Source of the DNA: Bradyrhizobium algeriense | GTDB lineage: Bacteria; Pseudomonadota; Alphaproteobacteria; Rhizobiales; Xanthobacteraceae | Length of the DNA stretch: 64,000 nucleotides | Reading direction: 5' to 3' | Assembly: GCF_003062295.1 (NCBI RefSeq) | Contig: NZ_PYCN01000003.1 | Coordinates: 558,001-622,000 of the forward strand | Shown: positions 25,574 through 34,697 of the stretch, piece by piece | How positions within the stretch are numbered: position 1 is the first letter of the stretch | Layout of the letters: the number at the start of each line of letters is the position of its first letter | Notes under the pieces: generated by a model | What the model saw: only the letters and a program-made list of their open reading frames with translations | Told to the model about the DNA's origin: nothing | The model's database searches: none | Program-made: the position numbers and the translations under genes

Positions 25574-26434
25574 ATGATCCGATGCCGCGAGATAGTAAGA
25601 GCCGATCTCGCCGCCGTCGCCGATCTCTTGACGCGCGGCTTTGAGGGCCGCTCGCGCGACTACTGGATGGAGGGGCTCCGGCGCACGTCCGTGCGCGAGG
25701 TGCCCGAAGGATTCCCGCGCTTTGGCTACATGCTCGACCATGAGGGGACGCCCGTTGGTGTTCTGCTGTTGATCTACACCGCACGGGACGACGGCGGCGA
25801 GACCTGCATCCGCTGCAATGTTTCCAGCTGGTATGTGGAACCCGCCTTTCGCAACTACGCGTCGATGCTGACCAAGGTCGCGCAACGCCACGAGCATGTC
25901 ACTTACATCAACATCAGCCCGGCGCACTGGACCTGGCCGACCATCGAGGCCCAGGGATTCCGCGCGTATTGCGGCGGCTTGTTCTTTTCCTTTCCCGCTC
26001 TGTCGCGTTCGGCGAAGGGCATGCGCGTCGAGGTCGTGCAACAGGACGCGCAGGCGATCGGCGGCTTGTCCAAAGCCGACGTCGCGCTGCTTGCACGGCA
26101 CGCGGCCTACGGCTGCCTCAGCCTGGCCTGCCGCGCGGCCGATGGCCGCGGCTTTCCCTTCGTCCTGCAGCCGATGCGTAAGCGCCGGATCGCGCTGCCG
26201 GCGATGCAGCTGATCTATTGCCACGATGTGGCCGACTATGTCGCCTGCGCCGGCGCTATCGGCCGCTTCCTGCTCCGGCGCGGCCGGATCTCGGTCGCTC
26301 TCGACGCCAATGGCCGCATGAAGGACCTGGTCGGCGTCTATCGCGAGCCGCTCGGCCGCAAATACTTCAAAGGTCCGCAGTGCCCCCGCCTTGCCGATCT
26401 GTCGGATACCGAGCTGGCGATCTATGGACCGTAA
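25574..26434 (+). CDS. GNAT-like acyltransferase
   Basis: The 286-residue protein starts with a GNAT-type opening (MIRCREIVRADLAAVADLL), continues through GTPVGVLLLIYTA and SSWYVEPAFRNYASMLTKVA, which matches the acetyl-CoA binding core. The C-terminal half (from about 160) is not recognised and may be a second, substrate domain. It is in the operon between the homoserine acyltransferase and the aminotransferase. An N-acylation of an amino acid intermediate would fit but is unproven. Confidence 0.65.
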   Translation: MIRCREIVRADLAAVADLLTRGFEGRSRDYWMEGLRRTSVREVPEGFPRFGYMLDHEGTPVGVLLLIYTARDDGGETCIRCNVSSWYVEPAFRNYASMLTKVAQRHEHVTYINISPAHWTWPTIEAQGFRAYCGGLFFSFPALSRSAKGMRVEVVQQDAQAIGGLSKADVALLARHAAYGCLSLACRAADGRGFPFVLQPMRKRRIALPAMQLIYCHDVADYVACAGAIGRFLLRRGRISVALDANGRMKDLVGVYREPLGRKYFKGPQCPRLADLSDTELAIYGP

Positions 26435-26460
26435 CTCAGTCGCCTATACGGAGGACCGTC

Positions 26461-27348
26461 ATGATTCCCAACAGCAAGTCCGTCAGCCACTCGCGGACAT
26501 GGACGTTCTTCAAAGGCCAATGGCACGAGGGCAATGTGCCGATCATGGGGCCACGCACCCATGGGCTCTGGCTCGGCTCGACCGTGTTCGATGGTGCACG
26601 CGCTTTCGAAGGCGTTACGCCCGACCTGGACCGCCATTGCGCGCGCGTCAATCAATCCGCGGTCTACTTCGGACTCAAGCCCATCGTCGATCTCGACACC
26701 TGGCTGGGTCTGGCGCACGAAGGCATCGCCCGCTTCCCGGCCGGTGCCGAGCTCTACATCCGACCGATGTATTGGCCGCAGAACGGCGTCGGGGGCGGAG
26801 TGCTGTTCGATCCGGAAACGACCGACTGGTGCCTGTGCATCTACGAAGCGCCGATCCCGAAGCCTGTCGGCAGCGCGATCACGCTGTCGCCGTTCCGCAG
26901 ACCCACGGCCGAATGCGCGCCGGTCGGCGCCAAGGCCTCCTGTCTCTATCCGAACTGTTCGCGTGCGCTGATCGAGGCCGCCTCACGCGGCTTCCAGAAC
27001 TGCCTGATGCTGGACATGCTCGGCAACGTCGCGGAGTTCGGCAATTCCAACGTGTTCATGGCGAAAGATGGTGCTGTCTACACGCCTGCTCCGAATGGCA
27101 CCTTCCTGAACGGCATCACCCGGCAGCGGGTGATCGAACTGTTGCGCGGCGAAGGCGTCACCGTGATAGAGGCCACGCTGCACTATGTCGATTTCCTCGC
27201 CGCTGACGAGATCTTTTCGACCGGCAATTTCGCCAAGGTCGCGCCGGTCATCCGTATCGACGACCGGCAGCTCACGCCCGGCCCCTTCTATGCGCGTGCG
27301 CGGAAGCTGTATTGGGATTTCGCGCACACGGCAAAGCTTGCGGCGTGA
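26461..27348 (+). CDS. Class IV aminotransferase (branched-chain aminotransferase-like)
   Basis: The 295-residue enzyme has WLGSTVFDGARAFEGV, the cofactor lysine in CAPVGAKASCLYPN, EFGNSNVFMAKDG and NGITRQRVIELL, all typical of IlvE-type class IV PLP enzymes. It moves an amino group between a branched-chain or related amino acid and a 2-oxo acid. GGAGG lies seven bases before the ATG. In this operon it could make or remove an amino group on a pathway intermediate; a simple housekeeping role is less likely given its company. Confidence 0.9.
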   Translation: MIPNSKSVSHSRTWTFFKGQWHEGNVPIMGPRTHGLWLGSTVFDGARAFEGVTPDLDRHCARVNQSAVYFGLKPIVDLDTWLGLAHEGIARFPAGAELYIRPMYWPQNGVGGGVLFDPETTDWCLCIYEAPIPKPVGSAITLSPFRRPTAECAPVGAKASCLYPNCSRALIEAASRGFQNCLMLDMLGNVAEFGNSNVFMAKDGAVYTPAPNGTFLNGITRQRVIELLRGEGVTVIEATLHYVDFLAADEIFSTGNFAKVAPVIRIDDRQLTPGPFYARARKLYWDFAHTAKLAA

Positions 27349-27381
27349 GATGGAGCGGTACGCAAATTGAGATGGTGTGGC

Positions 27382-29028
27382 ATGGCTTCTCGGGTTGCCG
27401 ATCTAATCGTTGATTCTCTGATCGCGCACGGCGTCGACCGGGCATTTGGCGTACCCGGCGAAAGCTTTCTTGCGCTCCTTGACGCTTTGTACGAACGCAA
27501 CGAGATCGATCTCGTGACTTGCCGCCACGAGGGAAGCGCCAGTCTTGCCGCAGTCGCCGACGCCAAGCTCACCGGCCGCCCGGGTGTGGTGATGGCAAGC
27601 CGCGGACCGGGCGCATCCAACGCGGCGCTTGGTCTCCATGTAGCTTCGCAGGAGGCCATACCCCTCATACTGCTGGTTGGTCAGGTCGACACGCCGAATC
27701 TGAAACGCGACGCAGTGCAGGAGATCGACACCGGGCGGGCCTTCAGTGGCCTTATTAAATGGTCCACCAGAATCGATTCAGCGGCCCAGGCACCCGAGAT
27801 GGTGGCGCGCGCATTTTCCGTGGCACTTAGCGGCACGCCAGGGCCGGTTGTGATCGAGCTCCCTCAAGATGTTCTCGAGATAGAGGCCGGCCTGCTCACC
27901 GCCAGGGTTCACGGCGTCGCGCGAGCCGAGCCCAGTCAAGCCGCCGTCGAGCAGGCGGCCGCCTTGCTTGGAAAGGCGGAGAGGCCGATTCTGCTGGTCG
28001 GAGGAGAGTGTCGGACGGCGGAATTTCGCAAGGATCTGGTCGCACTGAGCGAGCGCTGGAATGTTCCGGTGGCAGTCACCACCAAGATGCAAGATCAATT
28101 CCCGAACGATCACCGGCTCTGGATTGGGCACCTTGGCTTCTTCACCTCGCCAGCTCATGTTCGACTCTTTGAGCAAGCGGATCTGATCGTTGCGATCGGA
28201 ACCCGGCTCGGCGACTTGTCTTCTCTCGGATTTCGATTTCCGCGACAATCGCCGACGTCTCAGCCTCTGGTTCACGTCTACCCCGATCCGAATACCATCG
28301 GGGCTCATTTCCATACGAATGTTGCGATCGTCTCGTCGGCGCACCCCTTCTTGAGATCCTGGCTCGACCTGCCGGTCGCCGTACGCGAGCGCGGTGGGTG
28401 GATCGAAGCCGCGGCGAAAGCTCGGGAAGCGGTGCACGCATGGCCCGAGCAGCGTATCCCCAGCGCTGATGTCCTTGGCCATGCGGTTGCGGCCTTCGCC
28501 AAACATTTCAAAGCAGATGGTATCGTGACGACCGACTCCGGCGACTTCGCCGCCTGGGTACACCGGATATTCCGCTTCAAGCCGTCAGCTCGACTGCTCG
28601 GCTCCGCCTGCGGCGCGATGGGCAGTGGTGTTCCTTCTGCATTGAGCGCGAGCCTTCGCTATCCGGATCGTCAGGTGATCGCGTTTTGCGGCGACGGCGG
28701 CTTCCTGATGACCGGGAACGAGTTGGCAACCGCCGTTGCCCGCGGGCTTAATATAACGATCGTGATCTCCAATAACCAATCGTACGGCACCATCCGTTCA
28801 CATCAGGAAAGAGCATTTCCGAACCGCCCTTGGGGTACGGATCTATCCAATCCCGATTTTGCGGCTCTTGCCCGCGCCTTCGGCGCGCAGGGCTATACGA
28901 TCACGACCGCAGCCCAGGTGGCCGAAGTCGTCGCGGCAGCAATGTCGGCCAACGGCCCCGTTGTGATCGAAGTTCGATCTGATGTACGCCAAACAATCGA
29001 TCGATCCCTCGTTGCGGCGTCTGGCTGA
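27382..29028 (+). CDS. ThDP-dependent enzyme, acetolactate synthase-like
   Basis: The 548-residue protein has the three domains of large ThDP enzymes: the N-terminal PYR domain with the activating glutamate in CRHEGSASLAAVADA, a central FAD/nucleotide-like domain (PILLVGGECRT), and the C-terminal PP domain with the diphosphate motif FCGDGGFLMTGNELATA and ISNNQSYGTIRSHQ. Such enzymes decarboxylate 2-oxo acids and may join the fragment to another carbonyl. There is no regulatory-subunit gene beside it. ATG at 27382 chosen over an in-frame TTG at 27367. It is the last gene of the plus arm, 33 bp after the aminotransferase. Confidence 0.88.
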   Translation: MASRVADLIVDSLIAHGVDRAFGVPGESFLALLDALYERNEIDLVTCRHEGSASLAAVADAKLTGRPGVVMASRGPGASNAALGLHVASQEAIPLILLVGQVDTPNLKRDAVQEIDTGRAFSGLIKWSTRIDSAAQAPEMVARAFSVALSGTPGPVVIELPQDVLEIEAGLLTARVHGVARAEPSQAAVEQAAALLGKAERPILLVGGECRTAEFRKDLVALSERWNVPVAVTTKMQDQFPNDHRLWIGHLGFFTSPAHVRLFEQADLIVAIGTRLGDLSSLGFRFPRQSPTSQPLVHVYPDPNTIGAHFHTNVAIVSSAHPFLRSWLDLPVAVRERGGWIEAAAKAREAVHAWPEQRIPSADVLGHAVAAFAKHFKADGIVTTDSGDFAAWVHRIFRFKPSARLLGSACGAMGSGVPSALSASLRYPDRQVIAFCGDGGFLMTGNELATAVARGLNITIVISNNQSYGTIRSHQERAFPNRPWGTDLSNPDFAALARAFGAQGYTITTAAQVAEVVAAAMSANGPVVIEVRSDVRQTIDRSLVAASG

Positions 29029-29272
29029 TGCCTCAGCGTCACGGTAGCTCGCATTGCGGCTTCATCTCAAGTTTGGACACGGGCTGAGGTGCCTCTTTGG
29101 AGGTACCCCACGTTGAGCGACTCGTTAGGTACGTTGCCCTTGAGGCTGAGTGGCTTCTTCATTTTTTTGCGATAGACTGGTTGTGTGGGACCCGGAAGAA
29201 TAACCGCCGCTGCTAGCGCCACCGGGATACTTTTTAAAGCCGTGCATAATTACTCAACCCGTGAGGTCCTCG

Positions 29273-29788
29273 ATGCCGCTTGCGCTTATTGAAACCAGCC
29301 ATTGCAACGTGGATCTCAAGCCGTCGCCGATCGAGCCATCCTGGATTCTTGAAGGCAATCCGGAAGCCCGCTCGTGCTCGCTGTCGATCAGCGCGGACAG
29401 CGCTGCCAGGACGCTGATCTGGTCCTGCACCGAAGGCAAGTTCAACTGGTACTACGATGTCGATGAGACTATCGTGATCCTCGAAGGATCGATCGTGCTC
29501 GAGAGCGAGGGCATGCCGCCGAAGCGCTATGGCATCGGTGACGTGATCTTTTTCCGCAACGGGGCGCACGCCAAATGGCATGTCGAGGGACATGTGAAGA
29601 AGGTCGCCTTCTTCCGCCAGACCAACCCGTTCGGTCTCGGTTTGGCCGTCCGCGCCCTCAACAAGCTCAAGCGGATGTTCTTCGTCCCCGGCGGGCGTCG
29701 CTCCACGCCGCAACAAGTCCCTGCTCCACTCTATGTTCGCGATGCCGCTCCGGCCCGCTTTTCGTGGCGGCGCAAACGCACGACGTGA
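29273..29788 (+). CDS. Cupin-domain protein
   Basis: The 171-residue protein has a small beta-barrel with FNWYYDVDETIVILEGSIVL and YGIGDVIFFRNGAHAKWHVE, the two cupin motifs of the Cupin_3 (DUF861) kind. The C-terminus is basic and may bind nucleic acid or simply be disordered. GAGGT precedes the ATG at 29273; an in-frame GTG lies four codons upstream. It lies 244 bp after the ThDP gene, so it may have its own promoter. Role unknown. Confidence 0.7.
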   Translation: MPLALIETSHCNVDLKPSPIEPSWILEGNPEARSCSLSISADSAARTLIWSCTEGKFNWYYDVDETIVILEGSIVLESEGMPPKRYGIGDVIFFRNGAHAKWHVEGHVKKVAFFRQTNPFGLGLAVRALNKLKRMFFVPGGRRSTPQQVPAPLYVRDAAPARFSWRRKRTT

Positions 29789-29836
29789 ACTGATGCCTCT
29801 AATTCCTTGCTATCCGATTTGGGAGCCATTGACTGA

Positions 29837-30424
29837 ATGTCATCGAGCTGTAGCAGAATCGCACTCCTTATCGACGGCGCCAACCTTCATGCAACCAGCA
29901 AGGCGCTTGGTTTCGATGTGGATTACAAGCGACTGCTCAAGGAATTCCAAAGTCGCGGCACAATACTTCGCGCGTTCTACTACACCGCGATCATCGAGGA
30001 TCAGGAATATTCGTCGATCCGGCCCTTGATTGATTGGCTCGACTACAACGGCTATACCGTGGTCACCAAGGCGGCCAAGGAATTCACCGACGCCAGCGGC
30101 CATCGCAAGCTGAAGGGCAGCATGGACATCGAACTCGCTGTTGATGCCATGGAGCTTGCCCAACATATCGATCAGATGATTCTTTTCTCGGGCGACGGCG
30201 ACTTCCGCCGGCTGGTGGAGGCGATGCAACGTCGAGGGGTTCACGTCACCGTCGTCTCAACCATTGCCAGCCATCCTCCGATGATCGCCGATGAACTTCG
30301 GCGTCAGGCCGACGCTTTCATCGACCTCTTGGATTTGAAGCCCAAGCTTGGCCGCGACCCGTCCGAGCGGCCGGCCTCGCGCGACCCGCGCCATCACGCG
30401 TTGCAACGCGACCACGAAAGCTGA
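29837..30424 (+). CDS. NYN-domain (LabA/DUF88-like) protein
   Basis: The 195-residue protein has IALLIDGANLHATSKALGF, KLKGSMDIELAVDAME and ILFSGDGDFRRLVEAMQRRG, the acidic triad of PIN-like NYN nucleases. A short charged tail follows after about 170. It is 48 bp after the cupin. NYN proteins often act on RNA; a target is not known here. Function uncertain, but the domain call is strong. Confidence 0.87.
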   Translation: MSSSCSRIALLIDGANLHATSKALGFDVDYKRLLKEFQSRGTILRAFYYTAIIEDQEYSSIRPLIDWLDYNGYTVVTKAAKEFTDASGHRKLKGSMDIELAVDAMELAQHIDQMILFSGDGDFRRLVEAMQRRGVHVTVVSTIASHPPMIADELRRQADAFIDLLDLKPKLGRDPSERPASRDPRHHALQRDHES

Positions 30425-30610
30425 CAACGACCTTCAATGATCCCATTTTGACTTCTGGGTGTACACACGGTCCCAGGCTTCCCGCGAGCCGGATCCGACA
30501 TCCTGCCCGAACGCCCCGTTGGCGCCGGGGCCGGCCCACCTTGGTGCGAACAAGCCTGTTGCATCATTTCCTTGTCGAATCAGTGAATGATCCGGCGATG
30601 CGGCTGCCTC

Positions 30611-31504
30611 TCAGAATTCGTTCAGGTAAGCCGTATCGCGGTCGAAGACGTGGGCGATATGCCGGTTCACTGAACGGACCCGAGCCATGAATTCGATGTC
30701 TTGGTGTACCGACAGGAAGACGTCGCGATAGACCTTGACCTCATCGGGGAGCACGGGAACGAGCGTCGGATTCGCCTTGGCAGAGAACAGCGGCAGCAGC
30801 GCGATGCCTGCACCCGCAGCTACGGCGTTCTGCTGCGCATGCATGCTCGACGAGCGGAAGGCGACGTTAGTCGGCTCAAGCACATCCAGCAGCCAATGCA
30901 CCGGCTGGATAGCGATGAGGTCCTCGACATAGTCGACGAAGGTATGAGACGCGAGTTCGGCCCGATTGGCCGGCATCCCGCGAAGGGCGAGATAGGCGCG
31001 GCTCGCATACAGAGCGAGACGAAACGATCCGACCTTCTTGACAACGAGCCGCTGCCCGTCGGGATGCACGAAACTGATAAAGATGTCCGCCTCGCGCTTG
31101 GTCAGGCTGATCAGATGCCGCTCGGTCACAAGCTCGACCGTTATTCCCGGGCTCCCCACCGCCAGCTCCGTGAAGCGTTCCGCGAGAAAAAAGGCGGCGA
31201 TCCCCTCCATGGTCGCGACGCGCACCCGCCCCGTGGCGGTGCTCGCGTCCGAGCCCAACGCCTGTTGAACGGAAGACGCTTCCTGTTCTATACGTTCGGC
31301 GATCGCGAACAGGCGATGGCCGTGTTCGGTCAGGACAAAGCCGTCCGGCTTGCGATCAAACAGCTTGACCGAGAGACTCTTCTCCAGCTCGGCAATACGC
31401 CGGCTGACGGTAGTATGGTCTACCTTCAGCCGCCGTGCGGCTGGCATGAGGCGGCTTTGGCGTGCCAGTTCAAGAAAATAAACCAGATCGTTCCAATCGA
31501 ACAC
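30611..31504 (-). CDS. LysR-type transcription regulator
   Basis: The 297-residue protein has an N-terminal winged helix (FDWNDLVYFLELARQSRLMP, LKVDHTTVSRRIAELEKSL) and a LysR effector domain from about 92. The GTG at 31504 has AGGA seven bases upstream and gives the usual LysR length, so the longer frame from 31753 is rejected. It is the last gene of the aldoxime/nitrile operon and most likely controls it. Confidence 0.9.
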   Translation of the reverse strand: MFDWNDLVYFLELARQSRLMPAARRLKVDHTTVSRRIAELEKSLSVKLFDRKPDGFVLTEHGHRLFAIAERIEQEASSVQQALGSDASTATGRVRVATMEGIAAFFLAERFTELAVGSPGITVELVTERHLISLTKREADIFISFVHPDGQRLVVKKVGSFRLALYASRAYLALRGMPANRAELASHTFVDYVEDLIAIQPVHWLLDVLEPTNVAFRSSSMHAQQNAVAAGAGIALLPLFSAKANPTLVPVLPDEVKVYRDVFLSVHQDIEFMARVRSVNRHIAHVFDRDTAYLNEF

Positions 31505-31749
31505 GAGTAGTCCTAACAGATTGAGCAACCAACTTGGCAACCAATGGACTTGCGTGGCCCATCTTGCGAGATCGGCGCTCCGAACGCCAGTCCGACGATG
31601 ACGCAGTTGTGCATCGCGCCATGGGCACGACGGAGACCGGCACCATCCGGCACTCGTCGCCCGTTTGCGCGGTTGTGGCAGTCTCGCGTAACGGCCGGTG
31701 AGGACCTGCTGGCGCGCCTTCTCTCGGTTTGAATTGTCTTCGGATCGGG

Positions 31750-32811
31750 TCAAGAATCCGGATTGACGCCGCTGTGGAATGAGATGGCCTCAGCCGTCGC
31801 GCCCTGCTCGGCCAGCACGGGTGCGATATCGGTCGAAACAGCGTCGATGAACGTCGCGGGAACCAGCCGCTTGCGATTGACCTTGAGATCGAACACATCG
31901 AAGCGGTTGTAATAGCCGACCACGTCATGGAACTGTTTTGGTTCGACGCAGCGCTGCAGGTCGCATTCCGCGTAGGCGATGCCTTCCTGATCCTGCAGGA
32001 CGTCTCCGAACGCTTCTCCCGTGGGATCGACAAAGAAGCTCGCCGCCCGCTGCGTGCGGTCGATCACGTCGATGACCGATGGTTCGCGCGCGATCAGGAA
32101 TTCGCGCATCGCCGCATCCATGAAACCGGCGGTGATGATGCCAAACGCCTTGGCTTCGAACGAATGCGCGCTGGCGCGGATGCGGTTGGCGGCGACATTG
32201 TTGAAATTGCCGCCTGCGCTCGGCCGCCGCGTCGGCCACATTGGCGGCCAGCTCGAGATGTGGATCTGCTCGGCCTGCGCCATCAGCGCATAGCGCGCCA
32301 GCGGATTGGTGTTCTCGCCGCAGATCAGGTTTCCGACGCGGCCGGCCGGCGTGTCGACGACGCGGAGCCCGGCGCCATCGCCCGCGGCCCAGATCAGCTT
32401 CTCGTAGAAAGTAGGCACCAGCTTGCGGTGATGGTTGAGAATGGCGCCATCAGGGCCGATCAGGACATTGCTGTTCCAGATCAGCCCGACACTGGTCGGC
32501 GAGCTCTCGCTGATGCCCATCGAGATCGTGACGCCGAGGGACCTGGCTTCACGCCGCAACGCCGCGATTTCCGGTCCCGCGATGGCGACGGACTGCTCGG
32601 CCATCAGCACGAACAGGTCGTGGTTCTCGATCGGCGCCCACAGCGCCGCCCAGACCGGAAATGCCGGAATATAGGTCTCCGGAAACGCGATCAGCTGCGC
32701 GCCGCCGCGGGCCGCCTCACGGATGATCGAAATCGCCTTCGCCGCCGTCGCCGCGCGATCGAGAAACACCGGCGCTGCATGGACGGCAGCAACTTTCACG
32801 GATGACGTCAT
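31750..32811 (-). CDS. Nitrilase
   Basis: The 353-residue enzyme has the Glu-Lys-Cys triad of the nitrilase branch: FPETYIP, HHRKLVPTFYEKL, and LICGENTNPLARY, followed by a nitrilase-type SSWPPMWPT segment. It hydrolyses a nitrile to a carboxylic acid and ammonia. It lies 79 bp downstream of the aldoxime dehydratase gene, so the dehydratase would supply its substrate. Whether it prefers aliphatic, aryl or arylacetonitriles cannot be read from the sequence. Confidence 0.92.
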   Translation of the reverse strand: MTSSVKVAAVHAAPVFLDRAATAAKAISIIREAARGGAQLIAFPETYIPAFPVWAALWAPIENHDLFVLMAEQSVAIAGPEIAALRREARSLGVTISMGISESSPTSVGLIWNSNVLIGPDGAILNHHRKLVPTFYEKLIWAAGDGAGLRVVDTPAGRVGNLICGENTNPLARYALMAQAEQIHISSWPPMWPTRRPSAGGNFNNVAANRIRASAHSFEAKAFGIITAGFMDAAMREFLIAREPSVIDVIDRTQRAASFFVDPTGEAFGDVLQDQEGIAYAECDLQRCVEPKQFHDVVGYYNRFDVFDLKVNRKRLVPATFIDAVSTDIAPVLAEQGATAEAISFHSGVNPDS

Positions 32812-32890
32812 TATCGCGAACCCTTCTTATGATTGCAGCCGCTCGCTGCCATGCCGGCTTCGGTGCCCTGCAGGCATATCCACTGCGCGA

Positions 32891-33940
32891 TCACAGGCGT
32901 TCGCCCACGAAATAGCCCGACAACCCGGTGCCGGGCGCACAGTTGACGTATTCGAAGATCTGGCCTTGCTCCGGCAGCACGAACACCTCGTGCCAGGTGC
33001 GGAGCTGATTGGCCTTGCCGAACTTGCGATAACGCGCGATCGCGGCGGTGAAAATCGCCTCGTGCGACGCATGGCGCTCGGCCCAGTTCTCCATGTGCTC
33101 CAGGGACAGGAAATAGCCGAGCGCGTGGGTTTCGAGTTCCGGCCTGCCTTCGGCATCGCAGGTCTGCTGAAAGCGCAGCGAGCAGCAGCCGGTCGCCTGG
33201 GGACTCTCCCGCAAATAGGCCATGCCGCGCTCCAGCGGCGCGCGCAGATCGCGCATATAATCTTCGGTCTGCGCCGGATCGCAACGGCCCCAATACGCGG
33301 CAGAGCGAATAACGGTGAAGTTTTGCGGCGTGACGATGCGCCAACGCGCCGACCGGGTGTCGCGGGCAATCGGCGTCGGCAACTCATTCATGGCAGGCGC
33401 CAGCGCATCCACAGCAGCCAGCGGAATCCGATCTCGCATGGCGCCGTAATAGCCGCAATAGGGCGTCGGATAGACCGCTACTTCAGGCGATCGGCTCAGC
33501 GCGGCCGGATAATCCTTCCAGTACAGCGTTTCCTGCCGCTCCACCGGCACGGTGACGCTTTCACGGAAATAGCCGTTCGGCTCGGCAAGACGTGCCGCGT
33601 CGGTCCACCAGGCCGTCAGGTGCGGATCGGCCAGCCAGTCATCGCGGCGCTCTCGATCTACCCAGTAGGCCGCGACGATGTGGGTATAGAGGCCGTTCTG
33701 GTCGATGAACCAGGCATGGTCGTGCACCGTCGGCCCGCTCGGCAGACTGATCGCTTTTTCGATCCAGGGAAAGAACGGCGACGCGTAGACGCTCTCGGCG
33801 TCACGCCCCTGAATGCCATGAAACGCCACGCACAGCGTCTCGCACTTGTTGGCAAAGCCGGCGGACCATCGTTGCACCACGGGCTCAAAGCCCTTTGGCT
33901 TGCGCAGCGGATTGACGCGATCGAAAACCTGAAGTCCCAT
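32891..33940 (-). CDS. oxd: Heme aldoxime dehydratase (phenylacetaldoxime dehydratase family)
   Basis: The 349-residue protein fits the family length of about 350 and carries YCGYYGAMRDRIP (with the expected active-site arginine), FTVIRSAAYWGRCDP (with the conserved serine), SHEAIFTAA and TWHEVFVLPEQG. The last two hold histidines that are candidates for the axial and catalytic heme ligands. The enzyme turns R-CH=N-OH into a nitrile without oxidation or reduction. GGGGAG precedes the ATG at 33940; a longer frame from 34000 is less likely. It sits between a Liv-type importer and a nitrilase, giving a full route from imported aldoxime to acid and ammonia. Confidence 0.92.
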   Translation of the reverse strand: MGLQVFDRVNPLRKPKGFEPVVQRWSAGFANKCETLCVAFHGIQGRDAESVYASPFFPWIEKAISLPSGPTVHDHAWFIDQNGLYTHIVAAYWVDRERRDDWLADPHLTAWWTDAARLAEPNGYFRESVTVPVERQETLYWKDYPAALSRSPEVAVYPTPYCGYYGAMRDRIPLAAVDALAPAMNELPTPIARDTRSARWRIVTPQNFTVIRSAAYWGRCDPAQTEDYMRDLRAPLERGMAYLRESPQATGCCSLRFQQTCDAEGRPELETHALGYFLSLEHMENWAERHASHEAIFTAAIARYRKFGKANQLRTWHEVFVLPEQGQIFEYVNCAPGTGLSGYFVGERL

Positions 33941-33962
33941 TTCGCTCCCCTTACTTTCTTTG

Positions 33963-34697
33963 TTAGTGAACGCCGAAGTATGCCTTGTGGAGCTCGGCAT
34001 TCTGCTTCAGCGAATCCGCATCGCCCTCTGCCACGACCTGGCCCTGCACCAGCACATAGCCGTAGTCGGCGACGTCGAGCGTCTGCCGCACATTCTGTTC
34101 GACCAGCAGGATCGACAGCCCGGCCGCCTTCAGGCGCCGCACAATTCCGAATACCTCGGAGACGAACAGCGGCGACAGGCCAAGCGACGGCTCGTCGAAT
34201 ACCACCAGCTCGGGATCGGTCATCAGCCCGCGTGCAATCGACAGCATTGACCGCTCGCCGCCAGAGAGCGTGCCGGCCAACTGACCTCGCCGCTCCCTCA
34301 GCCGCGGAAATGTCTCGAACAGTTCTTCCATGCGCGCGGCCACACGCCGGGAGTCCCGCATCAGGAGACCGCCGACTTTCAGATTGTCGAGCACGGTCAT
34401 GCGCGGCAGTACACGGTTGCCCTCGGGCACCGTAGCGATACCGAGCGCTGCGATTTTGTGGGTCGGCATATTCGCTATCGCAGCGCCGCCGAAATACACC
34501 TCGCCCTTGCGGACGCGGTTGAGGCCGAGAATGGTGCGGATCAGCGTGCTCTTCCCGGCACCGTTGGCACCGAGAATGCAGGTCACCGTGCCCGGCCTTA
34601 CCTCGACCGTGACACCTTTCAGCACATCGGCGCGATCATACCCGGCTGTGATGCCGATTGCCGAGAGTTTGCGCGTTGCAGTGCCGCCGGCGATCAT
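33963..34697 (-). CDS. Branched-chain amino acid-type ABC importer ATPase, LivF-like (system 1)
   Basis: The 244-residue ATPase has Walker A CILGANGAGKSTLIR, signature LSGGERSMLSIARGL, Walker B VVFDEPSLGLSPLF and LVEQNVRQTL, as in LivF. It works with the LivG-like subunit encoded by the overlapping upstream gene (ATGA). It ends 22 bp before the aldoxime dehydratase start, so importer and enzyme genes share one transcript. Confidence 0.92.
   Translation of the reverse strand: MIAGGTATRKLSAIGITAGYDRADVLKGVTVEVRPGTVTCILGANGAGKSTLIRTILGLNRVRKGEVYFGGAAIANMPTHKIAALGIATVPEGNRVLPRMTVLDNLKVGGLLMRDSRRVAARMEELFETFPRLRERRGQLAGTLSGGERSMLSIARGLMTDPELVVFDEPSLGLSPLFVSEVFGIVRRLKAAGLSILLVEQNVRQTLDVADYGYVLVQGQVVAEGDADSLKQNAELHKAYFGVH

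Noticed and set aside
29085..29175. Intrinsic terminator after the ThDP gene
   Set aside because: A short stem (about 29092-29111) is not followed by a T-tract; the T-run at 29160 is too far away to belong to it.
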